A stretch of DNA of 64,000 bases from an uncultured Flavobacteriales bacterium (GCA_943788755.1 CALSRM010000003.1:1364001-1428000); one strand, 5' to 3'; numbered from the stretch's first letter, positions 9,141 through 19,382 are shown. Notes: generated by a model from the letters alone, not told the origin. Program-made: numbers and translations.

Positions 9141-11691
9141 AGTTATTTTAACACTTCTACTTGTTGTTTCAAGTGTTTTAGTGTCTGAAGTGTCAGCCCA
9201 AAATGACGGTGTAGATTATTTATCGCCGAAGAAATATACGCTTGCAGGAATAGTCGTGGACGGTGTTCGGAATTTTGATCATACTCAAATTATTAATAAA
9301 ACTGGACTTGTAAGAGGGGAGCAGGTTACAATTCCTGGTGACGATATAGCTAAGGCTATAAATAATTTATGGAAGGAGAAACTTTTTTCGGATGTACAGA
9401 TAGTTGCAGAAAAAATTCAAGGGAATAATATCTTTCTAGTGATAAAACTCCAAGAAAGAGAAAGACTGTCTCGTTACAGTTTTAAAGGTGTTTCCAAATC
9501 CGAAGCCAACAAAATCAGAGAGGTTTTAGACTTATACACGGGTAAAATTATTACTGAAGATTTGCTGTTGAGAGTAAAACAAACCAGTAGAAACTATTTC
9601 ATTGATAAAGGTTATCTAAAAACTAAGGTAAATGTTGTCTCCCAGCCGGATACATTGATAAATAATAGCGCTCGACTTACGATTAAAGTAAAAAAAGGAG
9701 AGAAGATTAAAATTAGTAAAATTCTTATTGATGGAAATCAACAACTTTCGGATAATAAAGTCAGAAGAGCAATGAAAAAGACCAAGCAGAAAAGATGGTA
9801 CTTTTTTAATATTGGTTCTAAGTTTATGCAATCGAGTTTTGCAAATGACAAAAGACATGTGATTGAGAAGTATAAAGAACTTGCCTTTAGAGACGCAGAA
9901 ATAACATTTGATACATTGTTCGATGTTGATGAGAAATCAATCAATATAAAAATGACGATTGATGAAGGAAATAAATACTTTATTCGAAATGTTGAATGGA
10001 TTGGTAATCTAAAATATTCTTCAGGAAGGTTGGATACTATATTGGGAATTAGGGCTGGAGATGCCTATAATCAGGCAACTTTAGAAGCCCGACTTTTTAT
10101 GAATCCTGGAGGCTCTGATGTATCCTCATTATATATGGATGATGGATATTTGTTTTTCCAATTAACACCCGTAGAAACCCAAGTTACGAGTGATTCTGTG
10201 GATTTGGAATTACGCATTTATGAAGGGAAACAAGCAAGAAATAGAAACATAACGATTGTAGGGAATACTAAAACGAGTGATCACGTAATTTTACGTGAAA
10301 TTTATACTAAGCCAGGTGACTTATTTAGCAGAGATGCTGTTATTCGAACACAACGGCAATTAGCACAAAACGGGTATTTTGATCCTGAAAAGTTGGCTGT
10401 AAACCCAAAACCTAATCCGGCAGATGGAACGGTAGATATTGAATATGTTGTTGAAGAAAAACCAAGTGATCAGATTGAACTTTCCGGAGGTTGGGGAGCT
10501 GGAAGAGTGGTTGGTACATTGGGAGTCGTGTTTAATAATTTTTCTAGTAGAAAGTTTTTTAGGGCCTCTGAGTGGAAACCATTACCATCGGGTGACGGCC
10601 AACGTTTAAGTGTAAGAGCTCAATCGAATGGATATTTTTATCAATCTTACAATGCTTCATTTACTGAACCATGGTTGGGGGGAAAAAAACCAAATTCATT
10701 AAGTGTTTCAATTTTTCATTCGGTTCAAGCATCTGATCCAGTGAATTATCGTGATTCTACTGATTTAGCTGGAAAAAGAGTAAAAAACCCTAACAGAAGA
10801 TATATTAAAATTACTGGAGCATCAATTGGCTTGGGAAAAAGGTTAAAATGGCCAGATGATTATTTTACACTTCAATTAATGGCTGGTTACCAGTATTATG
10901 ATTTAAATAATTATGGGAATGTATTTTCATTCTCTGATGGGTATGCTAACAATTTATCTTTTCAAGCAACTTTGTCTAGAAATTCAATAGATCAACCGTT
11001 GTATCCAAGAACAGGGTCTTCATTTACATTATCAGCTAAAATTACACCTATGTACTCTTGGTTTGATGGAGTTGATGATTATTCTGATCTGTCTGACCAA
11101 GAAAGATACAAATGGTTAGAGTACAATAAAATTAAATTTACTTCATCGTGGTTTACACCATTGTCTAGAGACAAAAAATTGGTTATTAATGCAAGACTTG
11201 GATTTGGGTTTTTGAATGCTTGGAATTCGGATAAGGGAGCTCCACCTTTTGAAAGATTTTTTATGGGAGGTAGTGGTCTTACAGGGTTTAGTCTAGATGG
11301 GCGTGAAATAATTGCGTTACGTGGTTATGATGATGGACACATATCTCCACAAGTAAATGGTGGTAGAATAATCAGTAAATATACAATGGAGTTACGTTAT
11401 CCACTTTCGTTAAATCCATCAGCAACAATTTATATGCTTGGATTTATCGAAGCAGGAAATACATGGAATGACTATAAAAAATATAACCCATTTAAAGTGA
11501 AGAGATCAGCAGGTGTAGGTGTAAGAATATTTTTGCCAATGTTTGGATTAATGGGACTTGATTATGGTTGGGGGTTAGATGAGGTTGATGCTGGAGCAGC
11601 AGGAGAATTTATTCACAATTCTGAAATTCAATTAAAGGGGTATCGTGGACAGTTTCATTTTACCATTGGCATGAATCTTGGAGAACTGTAA
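9133..11691 (+). CDS. bamA: Outer membrane protein assembly factor BamA
   Basis: BamA inserts beta-barrel proteins into the outer membrane. I start it at the ATG at 9133, because this gives a clean signal peptide (MNKVILTLLLVVSSVLVSEV, cut after SAQ). The frame extends back to 9103 but adds only a hydrophilic leader. The roughly 852-aa product has several POTRA domains over about 25-440 (for example GVRNFDHTQIINKTGLVRGE and RNRNITIVGNTKTSDHVILR), then a 16-strand-type barrel ending in FHFTIGMNLGEL. The LRGYDDGHIS segment matches the conserved (V/I)RG(F/Y) loop. It overlaps uppS by 8 bases and precedes two Skp-like chaperone genes, the canonical order. Confidence 0.96.
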   Translation: MNKVILTLLLVVSSVLVSEVSAQNDGVDYLSPKKYTLAGIVVDGVRNFDHTQIINKTGLVRGEQVTIPGDDIAKAINNLWKEKLFSDVQIVAEKIQGNNIFLVIKLQERERLSRYSFKGVSKSEANKIREVLDLYTGKIITEDLLLRVKQTSRNYFIDKGYLKTKVNVVSQPDTLINNSARLTIKVKKGEKIKISKILIDGNQQLSDNKVRRAMKKTKQKRWYFFNIGSKFMQSSFANDKRHVIEKYKELAFRDAEITFDTLFDVDEKSINIKMTIDEGNKYFIRNVEWIGNLKYSSGRLDTILGIRAGDAYNQATLEARLFMNPGGSDVSSLYMDDGYLFFQLTPVETQVTSDSVDLELRIYEGKQARNRNITIVGNTKTSDHVILREIYTKPGDLFSRDAVIRTQRQLAQNGYFDPEKLAVNPKPNPADGTVDIEYVVEEKPSDQIELSGGWGAGRVVGTLGVVFNNFSSRKFFRASEWKPLPSGDGQRLSVRAQSNGYFYQSYNASFTEPWLGGKKPNSLSVSIFHSVQASDPVNYRDSTDLAGKRVKNPNRRYIKITGASIGLGKRLKWPDDYFTLQLMAGYQYYDLNNYGNVFSFSDGYANNLSFQATLSRNSIDQPLYPRTGSSFTLSAKITPMYSWFDGVDDYSDLSDQERYKWLEYNKIKFTSSWFTPLSRDKKLVINARLGFGFLNAWNSDKGAPPFERFFMGGSGLTGFSLDGREIIALRGYDDGHISPQVNGGRIISKYTMELRYPLSLNPSATIYMLGFIEAGNTWNDYKKYNPFKVKRSAGVGVRIFLPMFGLMGLDYGWGLDEVDAGAAGEFIHNSEIQLKGYRGQFHFTIGMNLGEL

Positions 11692-11739
11692 TTCAAATTT
11701 TTTAACTTCGCTAAATCAAATAAAAATCACATTCGCAGT

Positions 11740-12249
11740 ATGAAAAAAATAGTTTTAAGTCTATTTGCAGTTATTATGTTATCATCAGTAGCACTTTCTC
11801 AAAAATATGCTTTTGTAGATATGAACTATATATTGAGTGAGATTCCTGCTTATAAGGAAGCTCAAAAAGAATTGGATGATTTATCCGAAAAATGGCAAAA
11901 AGAAATTGAGGCAAAGTATAAGGAGATTGAAGCGAAATACAAAGCGTATCAGCAAGAGCAAATTTTGTTGCCAGAAGATACTAAACGTCAAAGGGAACAG
12001 GAAATTTTTGAATCAGAAACAGCAGCAAAAGAATTACAAAAAAAACGTTTTGGCGTTGATGGTAGCATGTTTCAAAAACGGAAAGAATTAATTGAACCCA
12101 TACAAGATGAAATTTACAAAGCCATAAAAACAATGGCAAAAGAGAAAGGTTATGATTTTGTAATGGAGAAAGAAAAAAATTCAAATATCTTATACGCTAA
12201 TCCTAAATATGACAAGAGTGATATCGTATTGAATAAAATAAAAAAATAA
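11740..12249 (+). CDS. OmpH/Skp-family periplasmic chaperone, first copy
   Basis: A 169-aa protein with a signal peptide (about 1-20), then KYAFVDMNYILSEIPAYKEA, the usual start of the OmpH/Skp fold. A long charged coiled-coil arm runs over about residues 40-115 (KWQKEIEAKYKEIEAKYKAY), followed by a short C-terminal beta element. Skp-type proteins form trimers that hold unfolded outer-membrane proteins in the periplasm until BamA receives them. It lies 48 bases after bamA and 24 bases before a second copy. Confidence 0.92.
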   Translation: MKKIVLSLFAVIMLSSVALSQKYAFVDMNYILSEIPAYKEAQKELDDLSEKWQKEIEAKYKEIEAKYKAYQQEQILLPEDTKRQREQEIFESETAAKELQKKRFGVDGSMFQKRKELIEPIQDEIYKAIKTMAKEKGYDFVMEKEKNSNILYANPKYDKSDIVLNKIKK

Positions 12250-12273
12250 ATATATAACAGTAAAATTAACAAA

Positions 12274-12768
12274 ATGAAAAAAGTAATAACAATAGTAGCA
12301 TTAGCTTTAGCGACAATCACTGCATCAGCTCAAAAATTGGGTCACATCAATTCTCAGGAAATGATGGTAGAGATGAAAGAATATAAAGCTGCTGAAGTAG
12401 AGTTGGAGAGATATCAAGGCGAATTAATGAGAGAACTTGAGATGTTTGCTACACTGATTAAACAAGATGAAGCTAAGTATATTGAAGATGAGCCAAATTT
12501 AACAGAAGAAATAAAAGCTTCTCGTTATCAAGAACTGATGGAGAAGAGTCAAAATTTTCAAGGGAAACAAGCGGAGGCAGAAAAAAAATTGCAAGATAAA
12601 GAGGCAATGTTAATGCAAACGGTACTTAAAAAAATTCAAGAAGCTGTTCAAAAAGTAGCGAAAGAAAATAGTTTTACTTATGTATTTGATACTTCAAGTC
12701 TTCATTTTGCAGGTGGGGAAGATGTCACTCCATTATTGAAAAAAGAATTAGGAATTATTACTGAATAA
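12274..12768 (+). CDS. OmpH/Skp-family periplasmic chaperone, second copy
   Basis: A 164-aa paralogue of the preceding gene. The signal peptide is about residues 1-19 (ending SAQ), followed by KLGHINSQEMMVEMKEYKAA, a coiled-coil arm around 40-120, and a C-terminal SFTYVFDTSSLHFAGGEDVT strand region. Tandem OmpH genes behind bamA are common in Bacteroidota. The operon ends at a strong hairpin 20 bases downstream. Confidence 0.92.
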   Translation: MKKVITIVALALATITASAQKLGHINSQEMMVEMKEYKAAEVELERYQGELMRELEMFATLIKQDEAKYIEDEPNLTEEIKASRYQELMEKSQNFQGKQAEAEKKLQDKEAMLMQTVLKKIQEAVQKVAKENSFTYVFDTSSLHFAGGEDVTPLLKKELGIITE

Positions 12769-12788
12769 GAACAAAACTTACTAATTTT

Positions 12789-12826
12789 AAAGCCACTAGT
12801 GATTCGTCACTAGTGGCTTTTTACTT
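12789..12826 (+). terminator. Rho-independent terminator after the bamA-ompH operon
   Basis: A perfect 14-bp stem (12789-12802 with 12807-12820) closes on a TTCG loop and is followed by a T-rich run. It separates the ompH pair from murI. Confidence 0.85.
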
Positions 12827-12834
12827 TTTACTAA

Positions 12835-13662
12835 ATGATAAAAAAAGCACCCATAGGAGTTTTTGATTCGGGTTACGGTGGATTAACTGTGTTATCTGAA
12901 TTGCGAAAGGCTATGCCAGATAATGATTTTATTTATTTGGGAGATAATGCTAGAGCACCCTATGGCACGCGTTCTTTCGATGTGGTATATGAATATACGC
13001 TTCAAGCTGTAAAATCATTATTTGACCAAGGATGCCACTTAATTATATTAGCTTGTAATACGGCCTCGGCTAAAGCTTTGAGAACAATTCAGCAAAATGA
13101 CTTGCCAAAAATAGCTCCAGAAAAAAGAGTGTTGGGAGTTATTCGTCCATGTGCAGAAATGATAGACACGTTTTCTACGACTAAACATATTGGCGTTTTA
13201 GGAACTAGTGGTACGGTTAAATCTGAATCATATGTGCTAGAAATCGAAAAACTACACCCGCACATTACGGTGAGTCAAGAAGCTTGTCCAATGTGGGTTC
13301 CGTTGGTTGAAGATAACGAATTCAATACTCCAGGAGGAGAGTTTTTTATTAGACAAAACATAGAGTCTGTATTGTCCAAAGATTCTGAGTTAGACACGCT
13401 GATTTTAGGTTGTACGCATTACCCAATTTTGCTAGAGCAAATTAGAAAATTCGTACCCAATTCGGTTAAAGTAATTGCTCAAGGAGAAATTGTAGCAAAG
13501 AAACTAGCGGAATACCTTAAAAGACATTTAGATATGGCTGATAAGTGTTCTATGAATGGAATTACGATGTACTATACGACAGAGAATCCAAGATCATTTG
13601 AAGAAAAAGCGAGCTTGTTTTTAGATGAAAAAATTGTTGCAGAGCATCTAGATTTGAAATAA
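12835..13662 (+). CDS. murI: Glutamate racemase
   Basis: MurI interconverts L- and D-glutamate, supplying D-Glu for peptidoglycan. The 275-aa protein shows the family signature PIGVFDSGYGGLTVL at 6-20, and the two catalytic cysteines Cys74 (ACNTAS) and Cys193 (LGCTHYP), together with DNARAPYG and VLGTSGTVKSESY. The start at 12835 is close behind the terminator of the previous operon, leaving little room for a promoter, so some read-through from upstream is likely (inference). Confidence 0.96.
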   Translation: MIKKAPIGVFDSGYGGLTVLSELRKAMPDNDFIYLGDNARAPYGTRSFDVVYEYTLQAVKSLFDQGCHLIILACNTASAKALRTIQQNDLPKIAPEKRVLGVIRPCAEMIDTFSTTKHIGVLGTSGTVKSESYVLEIEKLHPHITVSQEACPMWVPLVEDNEFNTPGGEFFIRQNIESVLSKDSELDTLILGCTHYPILLEQIRKFVPNSVKVIAQGEIVAKKLAEYLKRHLDMADKCSMNGITMYYTTENPRSFEEKASLFLDEKIVAEHLDLK

Positions 13663-13718
13663 TTATTCTATTTTATTAAAGTTGTTGGTTCTACATAATC
13701 AAAATAAATGGTGAGCAA

Positions 13719-13755
13719 AAAAAAAGCTTGTCCTAATGGACAAGCTTTTTTTAGA
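13719..13755. terminator. Bidirectional terminator between murI and the Calx-beta gene
   Basis: A perfect 15-bp stem (13719-13733 with 13738-13752) around a TAAT loop has an A-run on the left arm and a T-run on the right. It can therefore end transcription from both convergent genes. Confidence 0.85.
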
Positions 13756-13769
13756 CATAATTCCGTTAT

Positions 13770-16700
13770 TTATTCAATAATCAGCTTTTTAGAAATTCTA
13801 TCAGCGTCATTGAATAACGTAACAATATAAGTTCCTTTGCTTGCATCCGTTAGGTTTATCACACCGTTTGTGGGTACCGTATTTTTGTACACCGTCTGCC
13901 CAATAATATTAGCAATTTCAATTATTACATTTTGATGCTTTATTCCTTTTAATGTAATGCTCCCATTTGATGTTGGGTTAGGGTACATAACAATTGATTC
14001 CAAACTATTTTCAACGAAACTGTTAGATTCATTGTCTGTAATATTAATTGTGGTTGTGGCATTTGAGCCAATTGTGGCTCCATTTGTTGGGTTTTGTAAG
14101 TTCAAAACGATATTTTCTGATGTTTCTACAATTGCATCATCAATAATTCCCAAAAACACGGTTTGTGTTGTGGAAGATCCTGCAGGAAATGTCACTGTAG
14201 TGGTTGTATAAGTAAAGTCTATACCAATTGTTGCTGTAGAAACTCCCAAAGAAACATCCACACTTGTAGCATTGGCATTGGCATTTGCTAAAGTTATATT
14301 TAGTAATACCGTTCCAGCGCTTTCATTTACGGTTAGAGCTGCTGCCTCGAAAGATACAGTAACGGCATCATTATCCGCAATCGTTATTGTTTGTGTTCCA
14401 ACGGAACCAATTGTGGCTCCATTTGTTGGGTTTTGTAAGCTCAACAGTATGTATTCATTCCCTTCTATGATAGCATCATCAATAATGGTTAAAGTAACGG
14501 TTTGTGAAGCACTAGAACCAGCCGGGAAGGTTACCATAGTTGGATTGAAACTAAAGTCAGAGCCATTTATTGCACTGGAAGCACCCAAAGAAACATCCAC
14601 ACTTATAGTATTGGAATTTGGATTTGCTATGTCAACTTGCACGGAGATTGTTCCAGCACTTTCATTCACAGTAGTCGCTGAAGTATTAAAAGAAATTACC
14701 GGATCAGCAGCATCATTGTCCACAACTGTAATGGTCTGAGTGTCATTGGAGCCAATTGTCGCACTGTTTGTTGGGTTCTGTAAGCTCAATACGATGTTTT
14801 CGTCTCCTTCTATATCTATATCATCAATAATGGTTAAAGTAACGGTTTGTGTTGTGGAAGAACCAGCCGGAAAAGTAACCGCAGTTGGAGTTGTATAATT
14901 AAAATCGTCTCCATTTGTTGCGGTGGAAGCACCTAAAACAACATCAACCGAAGTAGCATTGCCATTTTCACTTAGTAATGCAATGTCCACCGTAACTGTT
15001 CCAACGTCTTCATTTACCGTAACTGTTGCGAGATCGAAAGTAACAACAGGGTTAGAAGCTACATCATTGTCTGTAATGATAATAGCATGTTGCGAAACAG
15101 CTCCAATAGTAGCATTGTTTGTTGTGTTTTCGAGATTCAACACCACGTTCTCAGATAGTTCTACAACTACATCATCGATGATTGTAAGCATAACAGTTTG
15201 TGAAGCACTAGAACCAGCCGGGAAGGTTACCGTAGTTGGAGTTGTATAATTAAAATCGGAACCATTAGTTGCAGTAGAAGCTCCTAAAGCAACATTTACT
15301 GTTGTAGAGTTTGCATTTGGATTAGCTATATCAACTTGCACAGTAACTGTTCCAACGTCTTCATTTACCGTAACAGATGCAAGATCAAAAGTAACTACTG
15401 GATCAAGAGCTACATCATTATCTGTGATGGTAATAGCATGTTGCGATACAGCTCCAATAGTAGCATTGTTTGTTGGGTTTTCCAAATTCAACACAACGCT
15501 CTCAGATGTTTCTACAATTGCATCATCAATAATAGTTAAAGTAACAGTTTGTGTTGCGGAAGATCCTGTAGGGAAAGTAACCGTGGTTGGAGAAGTATAA
15601 TTAAAATCTACACCATTTGTTGCTGTGGAAGCTCCCAAAGCAACTTCAACAGTTGTAGGATTAGCGTTTGGGTCAATTAAGGTTACATCTAACGTAACTG
15701 TGCCTACGTTTTCATTTACCGTAACAGATGAAGTGTTGAAAGAAACTGTTGGGTTTAAATCGTTATCTGTTATTGTAACAATGTAGGATGAATTTGTGCC
15801 AATACTTAAACCATTCGGATTCTGTAGATTTAGCACAATATTTTCTGAAGTCTCTACAATTCCATCATCCAAAATATAAAAAGTAACTGTTTGCGAAGCA
15901 GTAGAACCTGCAGGAAAAGTAACTGTAAGTGATGTATAAAGAAAATCTAAACCATAATCTGCAGTTGATGCTTCTCCCAAATCAACTTCAACAGTTGTTG
16001 CAGAAGCAGGTGCATCAGAGATATTCAAAATTGCCGTTACTGTACCAGCACTTTCATTAACTGTAACTGCTGAGCCGGCAAAGTTAACTGTAGGAATTAG
16101 ATTTGGATCGAAATTCATCCTTACCATTGGGGTTTGAGTTGTGTAGTACTGAGCTCCTGCCCCATTTAAACCACCATAAAGTATGTAACTTGTTTGAGCT
16201 TCAGAGACACCACTTCTTCCGTAGTAAAATTCAGAATAACACCCAACCATTGGTAATGCAGTTTGACCGGCAGTTAGTGTAGGAGAGGTGAATAATGGCA
16301 ACGTAATAGTAACGTTATTATCAGCATCAGCTTGAGTAGTTGTGTATTCAGGAGTTTCGTCTAAATAAACATAATCTCCTACACCAGCATCAAACACATA
16401 TAATTTACCATAAATAATAGTTCCGGCAGGAGTATTTGTTCCAATAACAACGTCTATTCCGAAAACTTGTTGATCAGCAAAGATGTCAAAAATACTTCCA
16501 GCTTCGAATGCAGTAGAAGAAGCATCAGCTCCATCTGCCCCACCCCCTTGACCTTCGTAAACGCCTCTATCACGTCCATATTGACCAGTAGCAGCAACAA
16601 CTTCGAAAGCATCCGTTACAACGTTGTTCGTTGGTGTAGCATCTGCGTTAGTGGCAGCAACAGTCATAGTAATTGTATGTGTGCCAATTGCAGAAGGAGT

Positions 16701-17606
16701 AAATGGAGTAGTAGTAAAGATACTATCAGTTCCTCCAACAGGAACTGTAACAGCTGCACTAGTTCCAGTAAAAGTACCGAAGTTAATATCAGCAGTTAAT
16801 ACCGTGTTAGTTTGCTCTAAGTATCCAACATTTTCTATTTCAGCAGAAAAGTCGATAGGCGCAACCTGCGTAATTGGAATAGAGAAGTAAGGACGCTCTA
16901 AAGACCCCCATTTACTGCTACGAACAATAAGGTCATCAGCATCAGTTTCAGTGATTTTTATATCATCAATGGCCCAGTACCATCCCCAAGATGCTTGGTA
17001 ATTAAACTCAATTAAAACTTGAGATTGCCCTCCGGCAACCGCAGAAATGTTAATTGAAGTCATCACTGGGTTATCAGAGTTTTGTCCCGTTGGTGTGGTT
17101 CCATCAGTAATTGTGTAATCTGTCCAAGTAGCACCATTATCACCACTCACTCTTACAGTACGAGTGTCCTGATAAGTTTTGTATGTTTGCTGAAATTCTA
17201 GAGATACCAGAGGATTTGCTGATAAATCTACAGCAGTTGCTAAAGTTAAGCTGGCGTTTTGCGTAGCGGCGTTTCCTGAAGAATCAGAATTAATGTACGC
17301 AAACCCATTAGCAGCAGTAGCCATTCCGGCTGGATTTAAAGCAGCAACTGGACCAACTTCTGGATCGTTAGGAAACCAAAATCCTTGAGCTGGAGAACTC
17401 GTGTTAGATCTTGTCCAGTTTACATACGGATCAGAGAAATCCCAAGAGAATAAAGTTGCTCCTTTTTCGCTAAGGTTTAACATTGGGGTAGTTTTCGGAC
17501 CTGTTTGATCTAAATGTTTAAAAGTAACAGCTTCTTGAATTACAGACTGTCCAATTGACGCTGCACATAACGAAACTGTAACTAAACTTAAGTAAATTTT
17601 TTTCAT
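13770..17606 (-). CDS. Large secreted Calx-beta repeat protein with T9SS sorting domain
   Basis: I start this at the ATG at 17606, giving a 1,278-aa protein with a signal peptide (MKKIYLSLVTVSLCAASIGQ). The longer frame, to 17690, adds a non-signal leader. Order of domains: a jelly-roll or MAM-like region around 35-225 ending WYWAIDDIKI, a CARDB-like domain to about 340, a further beta domain to about 495, six Calx-beta repeats of about 112 aa (about 500-1195, each with TVNE..GTV, GASTAT and TITDND motifs), and a T9SS type A tail with YPNPTSNGS and ASKGTYIV. Calx-beta domains bind Ca2+ through the acidic turns. It is probably a Ca2+-stiffened surface or extracellular adhesin (inference). Repeats 3 and 4 are nearly identical. 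Confidence 0.88.
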   Translation of the reverse strand: MKKIYLSLVTVSLCAASIGQSVIQEAVTFKHLDQTGPKTTPMLNLSEKGATLFSWDFSDPYVNWTRSNTSSPAQGFWFPNDPEVGPVAALNPAGMATAANGFAYINSDSSGNAATQNASLTLATAVDLSANPLVSLEFQQTYKTYQDTRTVRVSGDNGATWTDYTITDGTTPTGQNSDNPVMTSINISAVAGGQSQVLIEFNYQASWGWYWAIDDIKITETDADDLIVRSSKWGSLERPYFSIPITQVAPIDFSAEIENVGYLEQTNTVLTADINFGTFTGTSAAVTVPVGGTDSIFTTTPFTPSAIGTHTITMTVAATNADATPTNNVVTDAFEVVAATGQYGRDRGVYEGQGGGADGADASSTAFEAGSIFDIFADQQVFGIDVVIGTNTPAGTIIYGKLYVFDAGVGDYVYLDETPEYTTTQADADNNVTITLPLFTSPTLTAGQTALPMVGCYSEFYYGRSGVSEAQTSYILYGGLNGAGAQYYTTQTPMVRMNFDPNLIPTVNFAGSAVTVNESAGTVTAILNISDAPASATTVEVDLGEASTADYGLDFLYTSLTVTFPAGSTASQTVTFYILDDGIVETSENIVLNLQNPNGLSIGTNSSYIVTITDNDLNPTVSFNTSSVTVNENVGTVTLDVTLIDPNANPTTVEVALGASTATNGVDFNYTSPTTVTFPTGSSATQTVTLTIIDDAIVETSESVVLNLENPTNNATIGAVSQHAITITDNDVALDPVVTFDLASVTVNEDVGTVTVQVDIANPNANSTTVNVALGASTATNGSDFNYTTPTTVTFPAGSSASQTVMLTIIDDVVVELSENVVLNLENTTNNATIGAVSQHAIIITDNDVASNPVVTFDLATVTVNEDVGTVTVDIALLSENGNATSVDVVLGASTATNGDDFNYTTPTAVTFPAGSSTTQTVTLTIIDDIDIEGDENIVLSLQNPTNSATIGSNDTQTITVVDNDAADPVISFNTSATTVNESAGTISVQVDIANPNSNTISVDVSLGASSAINGSDFSFNPTMVTFPAGSSASQTVTLTIIDDAIIEGNEYILLSLQNPTNGATIGSVGTQTITIADNDAVTVSFEAAALTVNESAGTVLLNITLANANANATSVDVSLGVSTATIGIDFTYTTTTVTFPAGSSTTQTVFLGIIDDAIVETSENIVLNLQNPTNGATIGSNATTTINITDNESNSFVENSLESIVMYPNPTSNGSITLKGIKHQNVIIEIANIIGQTVYKNTVPTNGVINLTDASKGTYIVTLFNDADRISKKLIIE

Positions 17607-17632
17607 AAAACTGTGATTCTTTATATAACCGT

Positions 17633-17663
17633 CAAATTTAGCTATTTTTCTCTTATAATTAAA
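17633..17663 (-). promoter_or_regulatory. Predicted promoter of the Calx-beta gene
   Basis: On the minus strand TAAATTTG (17640-17633) is preceded at exactly 19 bases by TTTA, a three-of-four match to the Bacteroidota -33 element. It lies 26 bases before the chosen start at 17606 and inside the longer alternative frame, which supports the shorter start. Confidence 0.5.
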
Positions 17664-17834
17664 ATAATAGCACTGGTAGTTAAAATTCACTTCTTAGTCG
17701 GTATTTTACTCTATGTAATTTTCAATTGGGGCGTGAAAATTATAATCAATTAACCTTTTTGCAATGATATAGGATTTATGTGTGGTGTTTATAGAAGGTA
17801 AATGTCTGCAACATGTTTTAAAAAAAAAAGTAAG

Positions 17835-18485
17835 TCACTCAATCATTCCATCTTTCATAACTAGAGTTCGATCAGCCATTTTTGCTAAATCTTCATTGTG
17901 CGTTACGATTACAAAAGTTTGTTGGAATTCATCTCGCAGGTCAAAGAATAATTGATGTAACTCTTTAGCGGTTGTAGAATCTAAGTTTCCACTCGGTTCA
18001 TCTGCAAGAATTAGAGCAGGGTCATTAATTAATGCTCGAGCAACACTTACTCTTTGTTGTTCTCCGCCTGAAAGTTCGTTTGGTTTATGCTCTATTCTGT
18101 CTTCTAAGCCCAATTGAACCAATAGCTCTTTCGCTCTTTTTTCGACTTCTTTTTTGTTTCTTTTTCCAATATATCCGGGTAAGCAAACGTTTTCAAAAGC
18201 TGTAAATTCAGGCAATAAATGGTGAAACTGGAATACGAATCCGATGTTCTGATTCCTAAATTGCGCCAAGTCTTTTTTGCTCAAAGCACTTGTAGATTTG
18301 TTTTCGAAAACAATATCGCCTCCGTCTGCACGATCTAGTGTGCCAAGAATTTGAAGTAAAGTCGTTTTACCCGCACCTGAAGCTCCAACTACTGATACAA
18401 TTTCTCCTTTGTTAATAGTGAAGTTAACACCTTTTAGCACTTTTAAGTCGCCGTAAGATTTAGTTATGTCTTTTGATTCAATCAC
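17835..18485 (-). CDS. lolD: ABC transporter ATP-binding protein, LolD type
   Basis: This 216-aa ATPase has Walker [10 protein letters not shown] at 34-42, a Q-loop near [10 protein letters not shown] (86-94), the signature LSGGEQQR at 138-145 and Walker [10 protein letters not shown] at 158-166. The sequence is of the MacB/LolD/FtsE class and best fits LolD, which powers release of lipoproteins from the inner membrane for delivery to the outer membrane. The membrane partner LolC/E is not adjacent, as is common in flavobacteria. It follows the hydrolase gene by 9 bases on the same strand. Confidence 0.85.
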   Translation of the reverse strand: MIESKDITKSYGDLKVLKGVNFTINKGEIVSVVGASGAGKTTLLQILGTLDRADGGDIVFENKSTSALSKKDLAQFRNQNIGFVFQFHHLLPEFTAFENVCLPGYIGKRNKKEVEKRAKELLVQLGLEDRIEHKPNELSGGEQQRVSVARALINDPALILADEPSGNLDSTTAKELHQLFFDLRDEFQQTFVIVTHNEDLAKMADRTLVMKDGMIE

Positions 18486-18494
18486 GTTGCTAAG

Positions 18495-19382
18495 TTATTC
18501 AAATTGTTTTAGGTAATCCAAAACAAAAGGAAAATGATCTTTGGGAGCGTCTTTGTGAGTGAGTAGATTGATGTGATCATAATCATTTTTAAAACCATTC
18601 TCTTTCCCCACAATTTGTAATGTATTGGTTTGGTGTTTCCCGGTTTCCTCCAAAAGCCTTTTTACATCTTTCGGATGGCCTAGAAGTTTGTCGCCCTTTC
18701 CAGTTATGTATAAAATAGGAGGGAGCTTCACATTCGCTAATTCTTGTTGGTAATTATAGCCGTCTTCAGGAGAAATCCACTTTTTCCCTTTTACCCAAAT
18801 ATTTGCATCTTTATAATAAGCTGCTGGTTCATTTTCAGTGCCCATCTTCATTTTTTTTGCAGGCAAATAACCATGTTTTTTGGTCAAATAGGTTCCGTAT
18901 TTATCCCATATCAAATCAACTCCAATGAACTTTCTCCAACCTTTTATCGCAATTCTTCTTTTAGTGCTAAATGCAATCATCGATTTAATATTAGGGTCTT
19001 GCGTTCTGGATAAATAAGCTATCGCTACAACACCACCCCAACTATGTGCTCCCAGGTGTATTTTGTCTATCCCAGTTGTTTTTCTTACAAATGCTAGATA
19101 GGTCGGTATATCTCTTGTAATTATTTCAAATTGACTGTGGTTGAATTCCTTTTTAATTTTTGGAGTACTTTCTCCTTTTCCAAGTAAATCACATACAAAA
19201 ACATCAAAGCCGTTTTCTGCAAGAAATGGAGCGAATCCTTTCCCTTTTTTAGTAAAAAATATTCTGCCATCTTCAAAATACCCATGAATTAAGAAAATTG
19301 GAGTATTGCCATCTTTTGTATGAAAGCGGTGAACCTTAGATGTCCCTTGAGTAAAATTTATATCATATGATTCGTATACCAT
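18495..19382 (-). CDS. Alpha/beta hydrolase
   Basis: A 295-aa alpha/beta hydrolase with FLIHGYFEDGR around 30-40, DLLGKGES around 65-72 and the nucleophile Ser114 in AHSWGG. A probable catalytic His is in YDHINLLTHKDAP near the C-terminus, with an acid residue in YITGKGDKLLG. No signal peptide is seen. The substrate is unknown; lysophospholipase-like or serine aminopeptidase-like annotations are typical for this class. It precedes lolD by 9 bases, likely in one transcript. Confidence 0.8.
   Translation of the reverse strand: MVYESYDINFTQGTSKVHRFHTKDGNTPIFLIHGYFEDGRIFFTKKGKGFAPFLAENGFDVFVCDLLGKGESTPKIKKEFNHSQFEIITRDIPTYLAFVRKTTGIDKIHLGAHSWGGVVAIAYLSRTQDPNIKSMIAFSTKRRIAIKGWRKFIGVDLIWDKYGTYLTKKHGYLPAKKMKMGTENEPAAYYKDANIWVKGKKWISPEDGYNYQQELANVKLPPILYITGKGDKLLGHPKDVKRLLEETGKHQTNTLQIVGKENGFKNDYDHINLLTHKDAPKDHFPFVLDYLKQFE

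Noticed and set aside
12803-12806. TTCG loop of the ompH terminator as a special UUCG tetraloop
   Set aside because: The closing pair is A-T, not the C-G pair needed for the extra-stable fold.
13957-16890. Several plus-strand open frames antisense to the Calx-beta gene
   Set aside because: They mirror the repeat structure of the minus-strand gene and have no signals of their own.
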